DNA of 64,000 nucleotides. Origin: Anastatus disparis. Lineage: Eukaryota > Arthropoda > Insecta > Hymenoptera > Eupelmidae. Location: contig JAFFSR010000084.1 of the NCBI GenBank assembly GCA_017163975.1, forward strand, positions 196,001 through 260,000, read 5' to 3'. Under the pieces are notes generated by a model that was not told where the DNA came from, searched no databases, and saw nothing but the letters and a program-made list of their open reading frames with translations. Of the stretch, positions 35,606 through 46,952 are shown piece by piece (position 1 is the stretch's first letter; each line of letters starts with the position of its first letter). The translations under genes and the position numbers were made by a program.

Positions 35606-35975
35606 TAGTAATGTAATTACGGAGAAACGGAGACGGAGAAGCGGAGACGGAGAAACGAAGACGGAAAAACGGAGACGTCGAGATGAAAACAGAGAAACGG
35701 AGACGGAGACAGACAGACTGAGATAGAGAATGGAGAGACGGAGTTAGAGGTATGATGATGGATAGAGGGTTATGGAGAGATGGAGACGGAGAGACGGATT
35801 CGAAGAGATGGAGACGAAAAGACTGAGAAACGGAGACCTAAAGTTGGAGATACGAAGACGGAGAGACGATGACGGAGACGGAGTGACGGATATTGTGTAT
35901 GTGTATGTGTGTATGTATGTGACAATAATGCAAAAGATATTCACGTGAGAAAAAAGTCATAATACTTTACTTTAA
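35546..35975 (+). repeat. TA run and third composite repeat module
   Basis: (TA)n at 35548-35601 is followed by TAATTACGGAGAAACGGAGA, a GACGGAGA minisatellite to about 35890, GTGTATGTG and the tail CAATAATGCAAAAGATATTC to 35975. Confidence 0.85.
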
Positions 35976-37158
35976 TAATAGTAGTGATAGTAATAATTTG
36001 AATTGATTATTTTATTAAGCACATATTCTCTCAGTAACAAAGTCAAAATTCTTCTATTAAAGTGGGTCTAATCTAAATATATTTTTGAATGGCATGATAA
36101 TACAATTTGATTTCAAGAGATATATAATTACAGATGGTGTAAGTTTATGATTCTATATACTGGTGAGGGTAGTTTAATTAAAGTTTAATTAAATAGAAGT
36201 ATTTACTTTTCATAAAATATTCATTGATGCATATATTTTAATTCTGATCGATTAAAATTATGAAAATTATAGTGTGGAGAATAGTTTTTAGAATTATTAA
36301 TCGCGTTGTACTCCTGCATATTACCTCGGCATTTAAAAATATAGAAATATATAGAAACATATTTATAATAAAAAAATTTATAGATTAAATGATTTAAGTT
36401 AATGATAAATAATTTATTAATACTATAGATATTAATGAGATCTTAGTACTTGAGATCTTATACTTATTATTGATGCATAATATTCTACATTTATATGACA
36501 TTTGTATTTTTTAAGTAATGTTGAATCATATGGTACTAACATTGAGTTATTAACTTTTGTTTGTTGTTCGCCCCCCTCAATTTTTACAGCCCCCCGTTAA
36601 CCCCCTCAATGTACCCCCCCCCCCTCAATTTTTTTAGCTCCCCCCCTCATAATGTCCTTCCCCTCACTATGACATTATGTTTTAGTAATTAGTAATAAAA
36701 AAATATTCTTATTATTAATAATATTCTATTATTATAATAACAATTATAAGTAATTAAATATTATTATAATTAGTAATATTTTATTATTATAATTGTAACT
36801 GTAACTAATTAATAATATAAAGTTTTTTCGCTGCATTTCATTTATATTCTAATATTGAATTTCAATAATGAAAAAAAAAATTATTATTATTAATATTTGA
36901 TTAATATAATTGCAAACATAACTAATTGATAATACAAAGCTTCTTCTTTGCATTTTCTTTATTCAGATAAATATATAATATTTTCATTTTTATATATTGT
37001 ATCTTTATTTTTATTATTGAAAAAATTTACTAATCACAAAAGTAAATTATAAATTACAAAATGAATTTAGCTTAATATCCATAGGTACTTTATGAACACT
37101 TGTATTCAAACAAAACATGTTTTTTTGAAACTAGAAATAAGATATTTACATATTTATC
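35976..37158. other. AT-rich sequence without gene
   Basis: I see no ORF above 60 codons. The only marked feature is the C-rich tract annotated separately. Around 36680-37040 there are loose repeats of TAATATTTTATTATTATAATT and GTAACTAATTAATAATA-like blocks about 110 bp apart. Confidence 0.5.
36570..36675. repeat. C-run tract with CCCCTCAATTTTT repeats
   Basis: Four to five imperfect repeats of CCCCCTCAATTTTT, including a run of 12 C (36616-36628 region). The minus strand has at least four runs of three or more G and could form a G-quadruplex. Confidence 0.8.
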
Positions 37159-37162
37159 TTAA

Positions 37163-37543
37163 CAACGGGCTGGAGTAGGACCTGATTCCGACCGAGTAAC
37201 AATTGAGTTGTTTGTTATTTATTCAAGTATTAATCGGTGTATCTTCGAATTAAAGGTCGAGCGCAATAGATATCATTATGAACATCTATGCACAAGAAAA
37301 AAAAATCTACAGCTTTGTTTTTGAGAAAAGTAAGTAACGCTAGAGTAAAAGTTTACGTTTATAATATTTTCGCGTTACTTACTTTTCTCAAAAATAAAAC
37401 GATAGATTTTTTTCTTCTTGTGCATAAATATTTGTAATAACAGTATCTATTGCGCTCAACCTTCAATTTGCAGATACACCGATTGATACTTGAGTAAATA
37501 ACAAAAATCTCAATTAGACAAGGACAGCGAATCCGGCCTGCTC
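37163..37543. mobile_element. piggyBac-like hairpin MITE (TTAA)
   Basis: TTAA lies on both sides (37159-37162 and 37544-37547). The 381 bp insert folds back over almost its full length, for example ATCTACAGCTTTGTTTTTGA near 37307 against the TCAAAAATAAAACGATAGAT side near 37388. The centre contains GCGTTACTTACTTTTCTC and its complement. A 115 bp internal-deletion relative is at 40306-40420. Confidence 0.85.
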
Positions 37544-37604
37544 TTAATAAAAGATTTCTAGGCTCGAGACAAGCATAAAAATATATGCCTGCATTAAAAG
37601 CTTT

Positions 37605-37850
37605 GAAAGCTTACAAATTCATTTCTTACTGTCGCTGAAGCGTACAGATCTATTATTTGCTGTCGCTAAAAAAAAGCTTATAAAAGCGTACAGATTTATT
37701 ATTTGTTGTCGCTAAAAAAAGCTTATAAAAAGCATACAGATTTATTGTTTGTTGTCGCTAAAAAAACTTCATATAAGCACACAAATATATTGTTTGTTGT
37801 TGCTAAAAAAGGCTTACAAATTTATTTTTTATGATCGCTAAAAGAAACTT
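37605..37850. repeat. Tandem repeat, about 46 bp, five to six units
   Basis: Units share ACAGATTTATTATTTGTTGT followed by CGCTAAAAAAAGCTTATAAA. The CGCTAAA landmark occurs at about 37632, 37663, 37709, 37755, 37800 and 37834. The outer units are shorter. Confidence 0.85.
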
Positions 37851-39584
37851 TTTTTTGAAATCATAATGAGATATTTTTACAATTTTGGGATTAAGAATGA
37901 TAAATGTAGAAACCTGTAATGTCGGTATTTTATAATCAAAACGAGAACAATATACTTGACTTTTTTTAATTTTTGTGTAACGTTGCTGTGTTTCAGCTAT
38001 CATTGCGATGTTAATTAGCGACGGAGATCGTCAGTGCGTTTGTGAACAAAGCACATGCAACGTATAGTGGTGCTTGTATTAGCCTTGGAACTTGTGATCT
38101 CGAGATTACGAGTCCATAGCTCTACAGTTAATAATATTATTTTTTAAATATAATTTTTGCAATAGGAAATATTGAAGAATAGGTGTAATATAATTTTATT
38201 TAAAATATAATATACCCTATGTAATCCATGTCAACGTATATAAATATACACACTTATAAAAGAAGCCACCAATCATTGTATGAAGTAAGTTACATTTAAA
38301 TACAATGAATATATAGTTATAAATGTTTATTTTAACCAATTCATTTTGATGACTCCTTTCAAGTTTTGAAAAAGAATTGTAAAAAATGTATACTTTTTTA
38401 TTATAAACTATATTTAATAAAAACTAAAAGATAGTTATTTACATTTTAAATTTTTATATTTGAATTTCAAATATTTCAAATAAAAAAATATACGTATATA
38501 TATATTTATTTCTATTACAAAGTAAGTATATTAAAAATAATATTTTACAAAAATTAATATAAAAATTTAAATCAAATTATATTATATGCTTTATTACATT
38601 AAAAACTATATTACATCTTATATATTTCATTTTTTTTTTAATTATTAGCAGTTAATTAGTTTACATTGTTTAATATTTTAATTGCTTTTATTTTTTTAAA
38701 TGTGATTTAAATGTAACTATTCTTACCCAATGCATCAAAGGCTGTCTTAAAATCTAAGGAAACTATATGAATTTTATTTTCAAATAATTATATTTCTTAA
38801 AAATTTGAAATATACTTTTATGCATCTTACATCTGTAATTTGATTCCAATCTCCTGGTAATTCTACTTTAAGTCTTTTTAAAATATTAATCATTCTTCTG
38901 GAATATATATTTTTTTCGATCTCATCTAACAATATCAATACTTTGTACTTGATTTTTAATTCTTAAAAAAACACTATTATTCGATTATTAGTGATTAATT
39001 ATAAAACTTTTATATCATGTCATATTGCCTCTTGACATATATTTTTATAAAAACAGATAACCTCCTATCCAATTACGTTTTTGAAGTATTTTTATTGATG
39101 AAATTAATTAAAAATTATATATTTAAATAAATGTAAATATAGAAATACATAGCATATTAGTAATGCTACTATATAGCAAAAAAACATGTTTTAAATTTTT
39201 TTCCTTGCTTTTTTGTCTATTTGACATAAATTATAATAAATGAAAACCTTATATGTAATGTTTCAAGAAACATTTCATATAAAGTTTTCAAATTATTTAA
39301 TAGATTTTGCAATTAAATTTTACAAAATTCATAATTAACTTTCAAGAAATCTTTCGAAAATATTTAATGAAATGTTTCTTGAAATATATTAGAAATATTG
39401 CAACAAAACATTTCATGATACATTTTAAAAATATTTCTAAGATACCCATTGAAAAGTTTTTATCGTGATATTGAATAAATAAATATTACAGAAATATTTT
39501 ACGAAAAGTTTCAAAAAATATTCAATAAATATTTTTCGGCAACATTTTATGGAATCAGAAACAATATATTTATGTAACAATCAT
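37851..39584. other. AT-rich sequence without gene
   Basis: I see no ORF of interest. 39240-39540 has many TTTCAAGAAAC and GAAATGTTTCTTGAAAT-like short palindromes, loosely tandem. A GC-richer patch at 37990-38115 has no identified content. Confidence 0.5.
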
Positions 39585-40094
39585 TATACTGCCGTGTTAA
39601 GTGAGAACTTACATAAGGCGACTACGGAAGTTCGGTTCGATTTCATTTAGTAGTTTACAAATTACTCTTTCAATTTCTAAAATTTTTTGAATTTTTTAAC
39701 TTTCCACCATTTATTATAATCCGTAGAATGGTGGAAAATTAAAAAATCTGAAAAATTTTACATATTGAAAGAGTAATTTGTAAACTCAGAAATAAAACCT
39801 TACCTAAAATCCGAAGTTGCCATAAGTGTAAAATAAATAAAAGTGATAAAGTGAAATAATATTAATTTTGTTCGATCCAATTTTTAATTTTTCAATACTA
39901 AAGTAAACTTTATTTCCTCTTTTTTTAGCGAAAAATTTGAAACAACTTTTTTTTTATTCATTTAATAGGCTATTTTTTTTATCGGATCTATTGATAGAAA
40001 AAATTTATTTTTCATCGAAATGTCAATTATGTTGTTAATGTTCATATCGATAATGAATGTCATTATCTAAGTTTTTACTCAACACGGCAGTATA
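39585..40094. mobile_element. MITE with TACTGCCGTGTT ends
   Basis: The left end is TATACTGCCGTGTTAAGT and the right end is ACTCAACACGGCAGTATA, so TA duplication plus a terminal inverted repeat of about 30 bp is likely. An inner hairpin at 39652-39798 pairs GTTTACAAATTACTCTTTCA with TGAAAGAGTAATTTGTAAAC around CCACCATTTATT...AATGGTGG. The 300 bp between the inner hairpin and the right end is not inverted. Confidence 0.85.
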
Positions 40095-40305
40095 CAAACA
40101 AATTATTTTAACTTATATCAAAAATATAAAAATTTATTAATTAGCAAAATAAATATAAATCTTGTATTTAAATTTACAAGGTTTTTAATAATTGTATAAA
40201 ATAAAAATAATGACAAATGATTAATAATTATTTTTAATATATAATTAATTAAAACATTTCAATTTCAAAACCTAAACTCATCGCGTTACAATATTCTTCT
40301 TTTAA

Positions 40306-40420
40306 GACCAAGCTGGAGTACAATCTAATACCGACCGAGTAACAATTGAGTTTTTTGCTATCCACTCAAGTATTAATCGATGTAAATCAATTAGAAAAAA
40401 ATAACGAATTCAGCCTACTC
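40306..40420. mobile_element. Deletion derivative of the 37163 MITE
   Basis: The 115 bp between TTAA at 40302-40305 and 40421-40424 matches the outer parts of 37163-37543 (CGACCGAGTAACAATTGAGT, CAAGTATTAATCG.TGTA, and the C-T-A-C-T-C right end) but lacks the central hairpin. It lies 18 bp from the end of the errantivirus LTR. Confidence 0.85.
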
Positions 40421-40438
40421 TTAATTTAAATATAAAAA

Positions 40439-41583
40439 TGTCGTTATGTTCGGTCACCTTAAATAGGTTTACTCGGACATGTGTTTGTTTGGGATATTTC
40501 TTGTTGGTTTTGTTAAATATTTTTTATTTTTAAAAGACTGCGGGATAGAGGAGCTTAATCACTTACCTTGTCTTAACTGCTGGCTGCGTGGTCGAAAGCA
40601 AAGGAGTTTATCTACTTAATGAACTTCACACTGAAGGGCGCAGTGCTCCTCTCTGGTTGCCTGCTTGTTAATTATTTAGGAACTGGATTAATGGCACTTA
40701 TGTTCGCAGAGATTATTTTTGTATATTTTTGTAAATGATATTTATTTAATTTTATAACAAATGTTATACAAGCTATTGATAAGTGAATCGCGCAGATTTA
40801 CAATAATAAATCAGAAGAAACCTCGTTAGTATTTCTATTTATTTTTGTTTGAAAATAAAATAGGAAATATTCTTTTTATTAACACACTTTTTCCCCTAGC
40901 AGTAAGTTGTATCAAAATCGTGTTTTTATTGGATTGACTTGTTAAAATAAGCGCGCGACTAAATTAAGTTATTTCGCTTGTAATTAAATTTAAGAAGGAA
41001 ATAAAGCGCAAGTTACAAGTTTTTATTGTTACGATTTTACACTTGATTTATGTGCAAGTCCAAAAAGGTGTTACCCTTGCGAGGTCTAATTGCGGACTGA
41101 CTGACAATAAATCTTTTTTGTTGCAAGGTAGATGCGAATTTTGAAGAAGAAAAGAGACAAAAAATATAACTTGCTAAAACTTTAAAAGAGTCCCATTGGC
41201 CAATTCGTCCGTGAGAAGCTCTCCAAAGTCTCAGATTTTTTTACAGAGGATATCTTCTTATCGAGCCTAAAAATGCTGAATAGCATTCGTGCCTCGCTAT
41301 CTGACTTGGTTTTTCGAATATAAAGAGACTTAAAATTATTCCTTAATACTAACTATTCAATATAAAATTTATTTTATTTTATTTTTATTAATACATGTTT
41401 AAAAAAAAATACATTATCGGGAGAATGAACTGCAAATATTGCATATTTATATGCATGTATAATGTATATGCGTATATATAATTATATATACGTACGCACA
41501 TTTATATGTATAACGAAAGGTTAAAGAAAAAATTTAAAATGAAAAATGATTTTTCGTACATCCGTGATTATGCGGATGTAACA
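40439..41583 (-). repeat. 3' LTR of the errantivirus-like element
   Basis: On the minus strand it would start TGTTACATCCGCATAATC at 41583, directly after a G-rich tract, and end CATAACGACA at 40439, giving TG...CA ends over 1145 bp. The inner boundary is well supported by the polypurine-like tract and by the end of env. The outer boundary is a best guess, because the partner LTR is not in the window. Confidence 0.6.
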
Positions 41584-41591
41584 CCCCCACC
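41584..41591 (-). promoter_or_regulatory. Polypurine-like tract
   Basis: GGTGGGGG on the minus strand lies immediately upstream of the LTR TGTTAC, the place where plus-strand priming occurs in LTR elements. Confidence 0.55.
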
Positions 41592-41613
41592 GTGAAAACA
41601 AAGCAATAAGATT

Positions 41614-43295
41614 TTAATTGTTTTGCTTTGGGGTTCCCAAAAGTTTGAGCTCGATGTCTCGGATGGTTTTTCTTGATGGTGGCATAGAGTTAGATCTGCT
41701 GAGTCCTCTTCTTGGCGGATTCAATGATTCCGTTGACCCGGTGGCTGTTCCGTGTTCTGATGTTTTATCCTTCTCTGTATGTTCGGGCTTAGCCAGGCTC
41801 GTAAGCAAATGTGTTATTGAGCCGAAAATGGCTCCCAGAAGTCTTGTACTTCATCCATATACTGTGTATGGAGTGTATCCGCGGATTATGGTGTCGAAGA
41901 TTAGTTTGATTACTTGGCATATCAGGATAATCATTAATATTCCTGCCGAGATTTGGCCAAATTTTTGAAACCTGTTCCACATTTTGTTAAGTGTGGATTC
42001 CATCATTGTTTCCATTTCTTCTGGCGTCAAAAGGTTGTTAATCTTTACAGAGCGCGTTCTTGCTTCTCTGTCGTTAAGCCGTCTCGCTATTGCTTCTAGC
42101 ATTGCAGGCTTTTCGGCTGGAGAGATTGAATGTTCGCGTATATTTTGCAGATCTCCCGGTATGTATATTCCATTTTTCAAGACATCTGAGATGCTGTCGT
42201 GTTTCCAGGTCGGTTGGACAAATGCTTTAGGGTTTGCGGTAGGTTTACCTCCGTTGCTGTAAGGTGAATCTTAAACCATTTCTCGCCGATTTTGAAGATA
42301 CTTGGTATAAGTGTGTTGCAATCTCTAAACGTTCCTATTTGTGCTAGCACCTTGCTGATAGATTTGGCGAAGTAAGCTTCGTCATCGCAAGTCACTGATA
42401 CTTCGTAGTAGCATTGTTCCGTTTTTCTTATTTTGCAGGATCGTGGTACACATTGAATGATGTGGGCGACTTCTCCTGCTGCTATGGCTAAATAACCTTG
42501 CTTCTTCATGACTTTCATGGCAAAAAGGTCTGGGTTTGAGAACGCCAGAGGTAGAGCATTTTCTATGATTTGCTTCTCCAATATACATCGGTGCAGGACT
42601 ATGTCACGATATAGTGATCCTAGTTGTTTATCGAGATGTCTTCCGAGATTCATTATTTTTGCGTTGAAATATGTAGTAAGGATGATATCTGGTACCTCCA
42701 AGCTTTTTCGGGTGGTGAATAATTTGCCTCTTGTGATTTCTAAAATGAATAGTTCTGTTCGATCCGTTTTAATTAATTTATATCCGCATAGCATCTGTTC
42801 TCCAGTTTTGGTTAGACCAAAATTTATCTTCCTAAGTGAATTACCAAAGTAGATAACAGGAGCGTTCGAATTGTTATCAACCATACGTGTCCCTATACCT
42901 TCATATAGGATGGTGAATTCATCGAACTTACATGTGGATCCCATTACTGGGGTCCAGAAAATGCAGCTTTCTTCCTCATCAATGCATCTACCGTTGGTGT
43001 AGCTGCATCGAGTTCCGGTGCTTAGGATCACCATATTCTTTTTTTTATCTACGGTGACCTCGTAGTCTGTTGCTTTGATCTCCAGCTTCGCAGTTACGAC
43101 TACTTTTTCGTATTCATATCCATTATCATTGTAAGTTGTACCCTCACAATATCCGTTTGCATCCAATCTTCCGGCGACTGTGACAGTCCTTTTATTGGTC
43201 GCGTTCACCAAAAGATTATTCATTACGGAGCGTCCATATTTATATTGGCCATACCTAACGAGATCTTCGCATGCTCTTCTCGTTGCCAACTCCAT
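41614..43295 (-). pseudogene. env: env: chuvirus-type glycoprotein, two frameshifts
   Basis: The main open part (43295 to 42177, 372 codons) begins MELATRRACEDLVRYGQYKY. It has many Cys, in spacing such as Y-C-x-G-T and R-C-x5-G-R-C-x6-C-x-F-W, then T-C-x-F-D-E-F ... L-Y-E-G. This layout resembles, as I remember the family, glycoproteins of chuviruses and the copies captured by insect LTR elements, not the furin-site Env of gypsy. A frameshift near 42215-42260 moves to the frame of 41851-42180, which has a predicted membrane segment (about 41880-41950, ISAGILMIILICQVIKLIF). A second frameshift near 41850 leads to the Ser/Pro/Arg-rich tail ending at 41614. No signal peptide is seen at the start, so the N-terminus is missing or spliced in. 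It is disabled. Confidence 0.7.
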
Positions 43296-43320
43296 AAATG
43301 TGGTAGAGCCTCCTTTTTTT

Positions 43321-44376
43321 TTAATTGTGCGAATGCATACCGCAATACGTAATTGTATTTTCTTTAGCTATTTCGTGTATTTCTAACAATTTTGATCTTA
43401 ATCTAGTTAAATAGTCATAATAAGTATCGGTAGTATTTTCCCCCAATACCGCCCTCGCTGATGGAACGCGAGCTATCTTCTCATATACGCATTCGTATGG
43501 GGTGAGCTTCGTCCTTTCATGAACGCTGGTATTGTGGGAAAATGTCGCACGTTCACACCATCTATCCCATTGTCGCATATTTAATACATAGTTCATTAAC
43601 CATTCCTTTAGCGAGTGATGCATTTGCTCAATAGATCCATCGGATTGAGGGTGAAATGCGGTGGTAGTACATGTTTTAATTTTACACATTTTCGCGACGT
43701 TTTTCATTAATGAACTGATAAAATTTGCACCTTGATCCGTCAGGACTATCCTTGGTGACCCATGAATAAAAACAAATCGTTTCAGAAAAGCATCGGCAAT
43801 TGCCGTTGACGTAGTTGAATCTAAAGGGACAGCTATACAAAATTTTTTTAGCAAATCTTGCATCGTCAAAATGTACATGTTCCCATTTCTGGTCCTATTC
43901 AATGGACCTAAGATATCTAACGAAATCTTTTCAAAGCTAGAACCCGGTGTGTCTGTTAACACCATAGGTTGCCTAACCTTATTTCTAACTAGTTTATTTA
44001 GTTGACAAGTGCGACAAGCGTTGACAAAATTTTGGATTCCCGCTTTCATATTTGGCCAAAAATAGTGTTGTCTAACTCGGTTATATGTCTTTGTTATACC
44101 TTTATGGCAGTGAATTTCGCGTATAATTTGTTCACGCAGATCTACTTCTGGTATTTGTATCAAGTTTTTACAGATTATTATGTTAGTTTGAGAATCTGAA
44201 AATATATCTTTCAACAGATCGACAATTTCACTCCGCGTTATATCGTCTATCTGTTCTGTTTTTGAAATTCTCAAGGATACCAGAGACGTTGTTTGGTATA
44301 CGTTTAGCAGTGAAAAAATAGCATCCTTGGAAATTTCTCTATCTGTTTGCATATGCAGATTTTCTTTAATTGGCAA
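43321..44376 (-). pseudogene. pol: Integrase domain of pol
   Basis: The zinc-binding H-H-C-C part reads REIHCHKGITKTYNRVRQHY and NACRTCQLNK. The catalytic core shows the D-D-E triad: SLDILGPL (first Asp), VLTDQGANFIS (second Asp) and SDGSIEQMHHSLKEWL (Glu). TPYECVYE follows, as in gypsy integrases. The frame is open for 351 codons to a stop at 43321, just before env. The 44377-44605 stretch upstream is in broken frames, so the fusion to RNase H is lost. The core itself looks intact but cannot be made from this locus as part of a full Pol. Confidence 0.92.
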
Positions 44377-44605
44377 AGCTATCAGAATCTTTTTGTCATT
44401 TTCAATAAATTTTGCTCTTGCAAGGACAATATCTTGCAGGGGCGGAAGTCTTTGTTTTTGTTGCAGAAAAAGTGCTCCTTAATCGAGAGGTTGATTTTTT
44501 CGTGTTATGTAATAGGTCAGCTTGTCTTTTGCCATGAGAAAGTTATCTCTCGTTTCGATTATATTATGTGATGGTCAAGATCGATTTGATTCGTCTCGAC
44601 CTATC

Positions 44606-46796
44606 TCATACAACAGATAGAGGAACTTCATTCGCCATGGACGGATTTGAATGTAATTCGTCCCTGAGCGATTGATGATCCTCAGAAATATTTGTATTTT
44701 CATTCATAGCATCGTCAGTCACGTGAGCGTCTTCGGGTGGTTTATTTGCTGTGGCTTCTAAAGATTCCTTAAGGATGTCTAGCATCCGTGACAGTTCGTC
44801 GGCTGGCAGTTGATATCTGTCTTGCTCGATTTTAGTCAATTTTACGCTTGTTAGTATGTTGTCGAAGGGTATCTTGTCGTCATAGTCAAAAAAACATATA
44901 TGTTCGTCTCCGTCTTGGCGCGTTAACCATCGTATAGATATTACTTTATTATTTGATTTAATGTACTGTTTGCTTTGGCACAAATAAAAACTGTCCTTAC
45001 TGTTTCTTACTGTTAGGAAGTCAATCTTTTTAAACAGTGTCTCAGTTGCGATTGACTCTATAGAGTTTATTTCATAGACGGGTTTACAGGTGTTTTCCTC
45101 GGGCGTTATCCCAATGATTTCTTTAGTTTCCGATTCGCATATATTTTGCGCTTCGTTATCCGGAGGGTTACGTGATAGCGCGTCGGCCACGAACTTAATT
45201 TTTCCTGGAAGATATTAGATTGTAAAGTCAAATTTGTCTCTTAATTCAAAATACCATTTTTTTAATTTAGATGTACAGTCCTTTATTTTGTGCAGCCAAA
45301 CGAGAGGTTGGTGGTCAGTTATAAAAGTGAAATGTCGGCCAATCAGACAATAGTCGAATTGGTCACCGCAAAACCGCATTGTGAGTAGTTCCTTTTTGAT
45401 AGTGCTATAATTCATCTCGGTTTTTGTAAGCAATCGGCTTGCGTAAACTACAGGTAAATCTGATATTTCCTTCCTTTGCGATAGGACACCATCGACTGCG
45501 TAGACTGAGGCGTCTGTTGTGACAAAGAATTCCTCTTCGAAGTTTGGATGTTGCAAAATTGGTTCATTAATTAGGCAGTTTTTGAGCGTCTCAATAGCTA
45601 TTTCCTGTTCATCTGTCCAATTGAAAGCTACTGCTTTCTTCAAAAGGTTTGTCAATGGCTTTGTGATCGTTGCAAAATTTGGGATGAAACGTCGATAATA
45701 TCCGCACAGACCAAGAAATTGGCGTATTCCCTTGACATTTCGTGGACGAGGGAATTTTTCGACAGCTTGGGTCTTACTTAGGTCTGGTCTCATGCCTTTA
45801 TGACTAATCTCGTGACCAACAAATGTCACTGATGTTTCGTAAAATTGGCATTTTAAGGGATTTAACTTAAGGTTAGATTTCCTTAAAGTCTCTATAAATT
45901 CCAGAAATAATTCGTCTAGATCGTTTAGATTTTCCGCAAACAGTATGACGTCATCAATATATCCTAGCTTTCCTTTTCCTTTCGAGCTTAGATCTAACGG
46001 TTTATGCCCTAATATTTTATTGGTTAATTCTTGAAAAGTACTTGCCGCTGTTCGAATTCCGAAAGGCATCCTTTTAAAGTGAAAGTGACCATAAGGAGTA
46101 GAAAAGGCTGTTTTCTCTCGGTCTTCTTCTCTTATCATTACCTGATGGAAACCTGAATACATATCCATGACGATAAAATAGCGAGCCCCGCCGAGCTGCT
46201 CGACTAAATGTGTAATATATGGGATTGTCATTTAATTTTCGGAAATCGACTACAACTCTCCACTGTGGCTTCCCTTCAATATCGTCTTTCTTTTTGACAA
46301 CCCAGAGGGGGCTGTTAAAAGGCGATTCACTTCTTTCGACTATATCTGATTCTAACAATTAACTTATTTGCTCGTAAACATCTTCTTGCAATTTTTGAGG
46401 TATTGGATACTGTCTTACGTTCACTGGTTCTTCGTCGTAGGTTTCAATTTTATGTTCGATTATGTTAGTGGCAGAAAGGGGTTCTCCTTTCAAATGAAAA
46501 ACAGCGACAGTTTTTTCAATGAGCTTGTGCAACCTTGCTTCGTTTTCTTCCGCTATATGGTTTTTAGGTATGTAGTTTAATATACATTCTGTTCTGTTTT
46601 TGACGTTAGCATTGTATACTCGCTCAAAATTTTTGTGTTTTGAACTTCGATTATCCTTTTTATATGGCTTGACGTAGAATTCAGTGACAGTATTTATGTC
46701 TAAGATAGTTCTGTTGATGCATGGTTCTATATCAGAGTAATTTACATTAGTTTCTATTGGTTGATTCACCTGATTTATTTCGATATAGTCCAGCAA
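44606..46796 (-). pseudogene. pol: Reverse transcriptase and RNase H of pol, with stops and a frameshift
   Basis: The pre-RT region (46796-46359) ends in PQKLQEDVYEQIS then a TAA. The frame resumes with SPFNSPLWVVKK and VVVDFRKLND. Near 46230 a small deletion and frameshift removes the usual Y-P-L-P segment. RT then runs through YFIVMDMYSGFHQV, KRMPFGIRTAASTFQ and GYIDDVILF (catalytic Y-I-D-D), then FLGLCGYYRRFIPNF. RNase H starts at VTTDASVYAVDGVLSQ and includes NYSTIKKELL and FTFITDHQPL. A TAA at about 45212 interrupts the C-terminal FTI..YLPGK, and the frame resumes with FVADALSRNPP to 44606. Three independent lesions make this a pseudogene. Confidence 0.93.
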
Positions 46797-46952
46797 ATTT
46801 GCACCTGGAAGGAAATCTCGAATTATTATATCTTCTTCAGTGGTTTCTGTGCTTTCGTTATCTGATATTTCAGTTTTCCCTTTGGTTAGACTTGTGCTTA
46901 CCGTGTTGCGCGGAGCTTTTTCGGGCTTAGCATAAGTCTCGTAGATGCTATG

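Noticed and set aside
34053..35944. Similar repetitive ORFs around the composite modules
   Set aside because: Same reason; several frames are open at once and no start or domain stands out.
38040..38115. Possible tRNA-like sequence (TAGTGGT and CTCGAGATTACGAG hairpin)
   Set aside because: No A/B box pair at proper spacing and no cloverleaf could be drawn by eye.
39240..39560. Heat-shock-element-like TTC-GAA palindromes
   Set aside because: They are spread through low-complexity AT-rich sequence without a nearby gene or consistent spacing.
42382..43386. Plus-strand and other-frame ORFs within the env and integrase region
   Set aside because: They are shadows of the minus-strand env and pol frames, which show family motifs.
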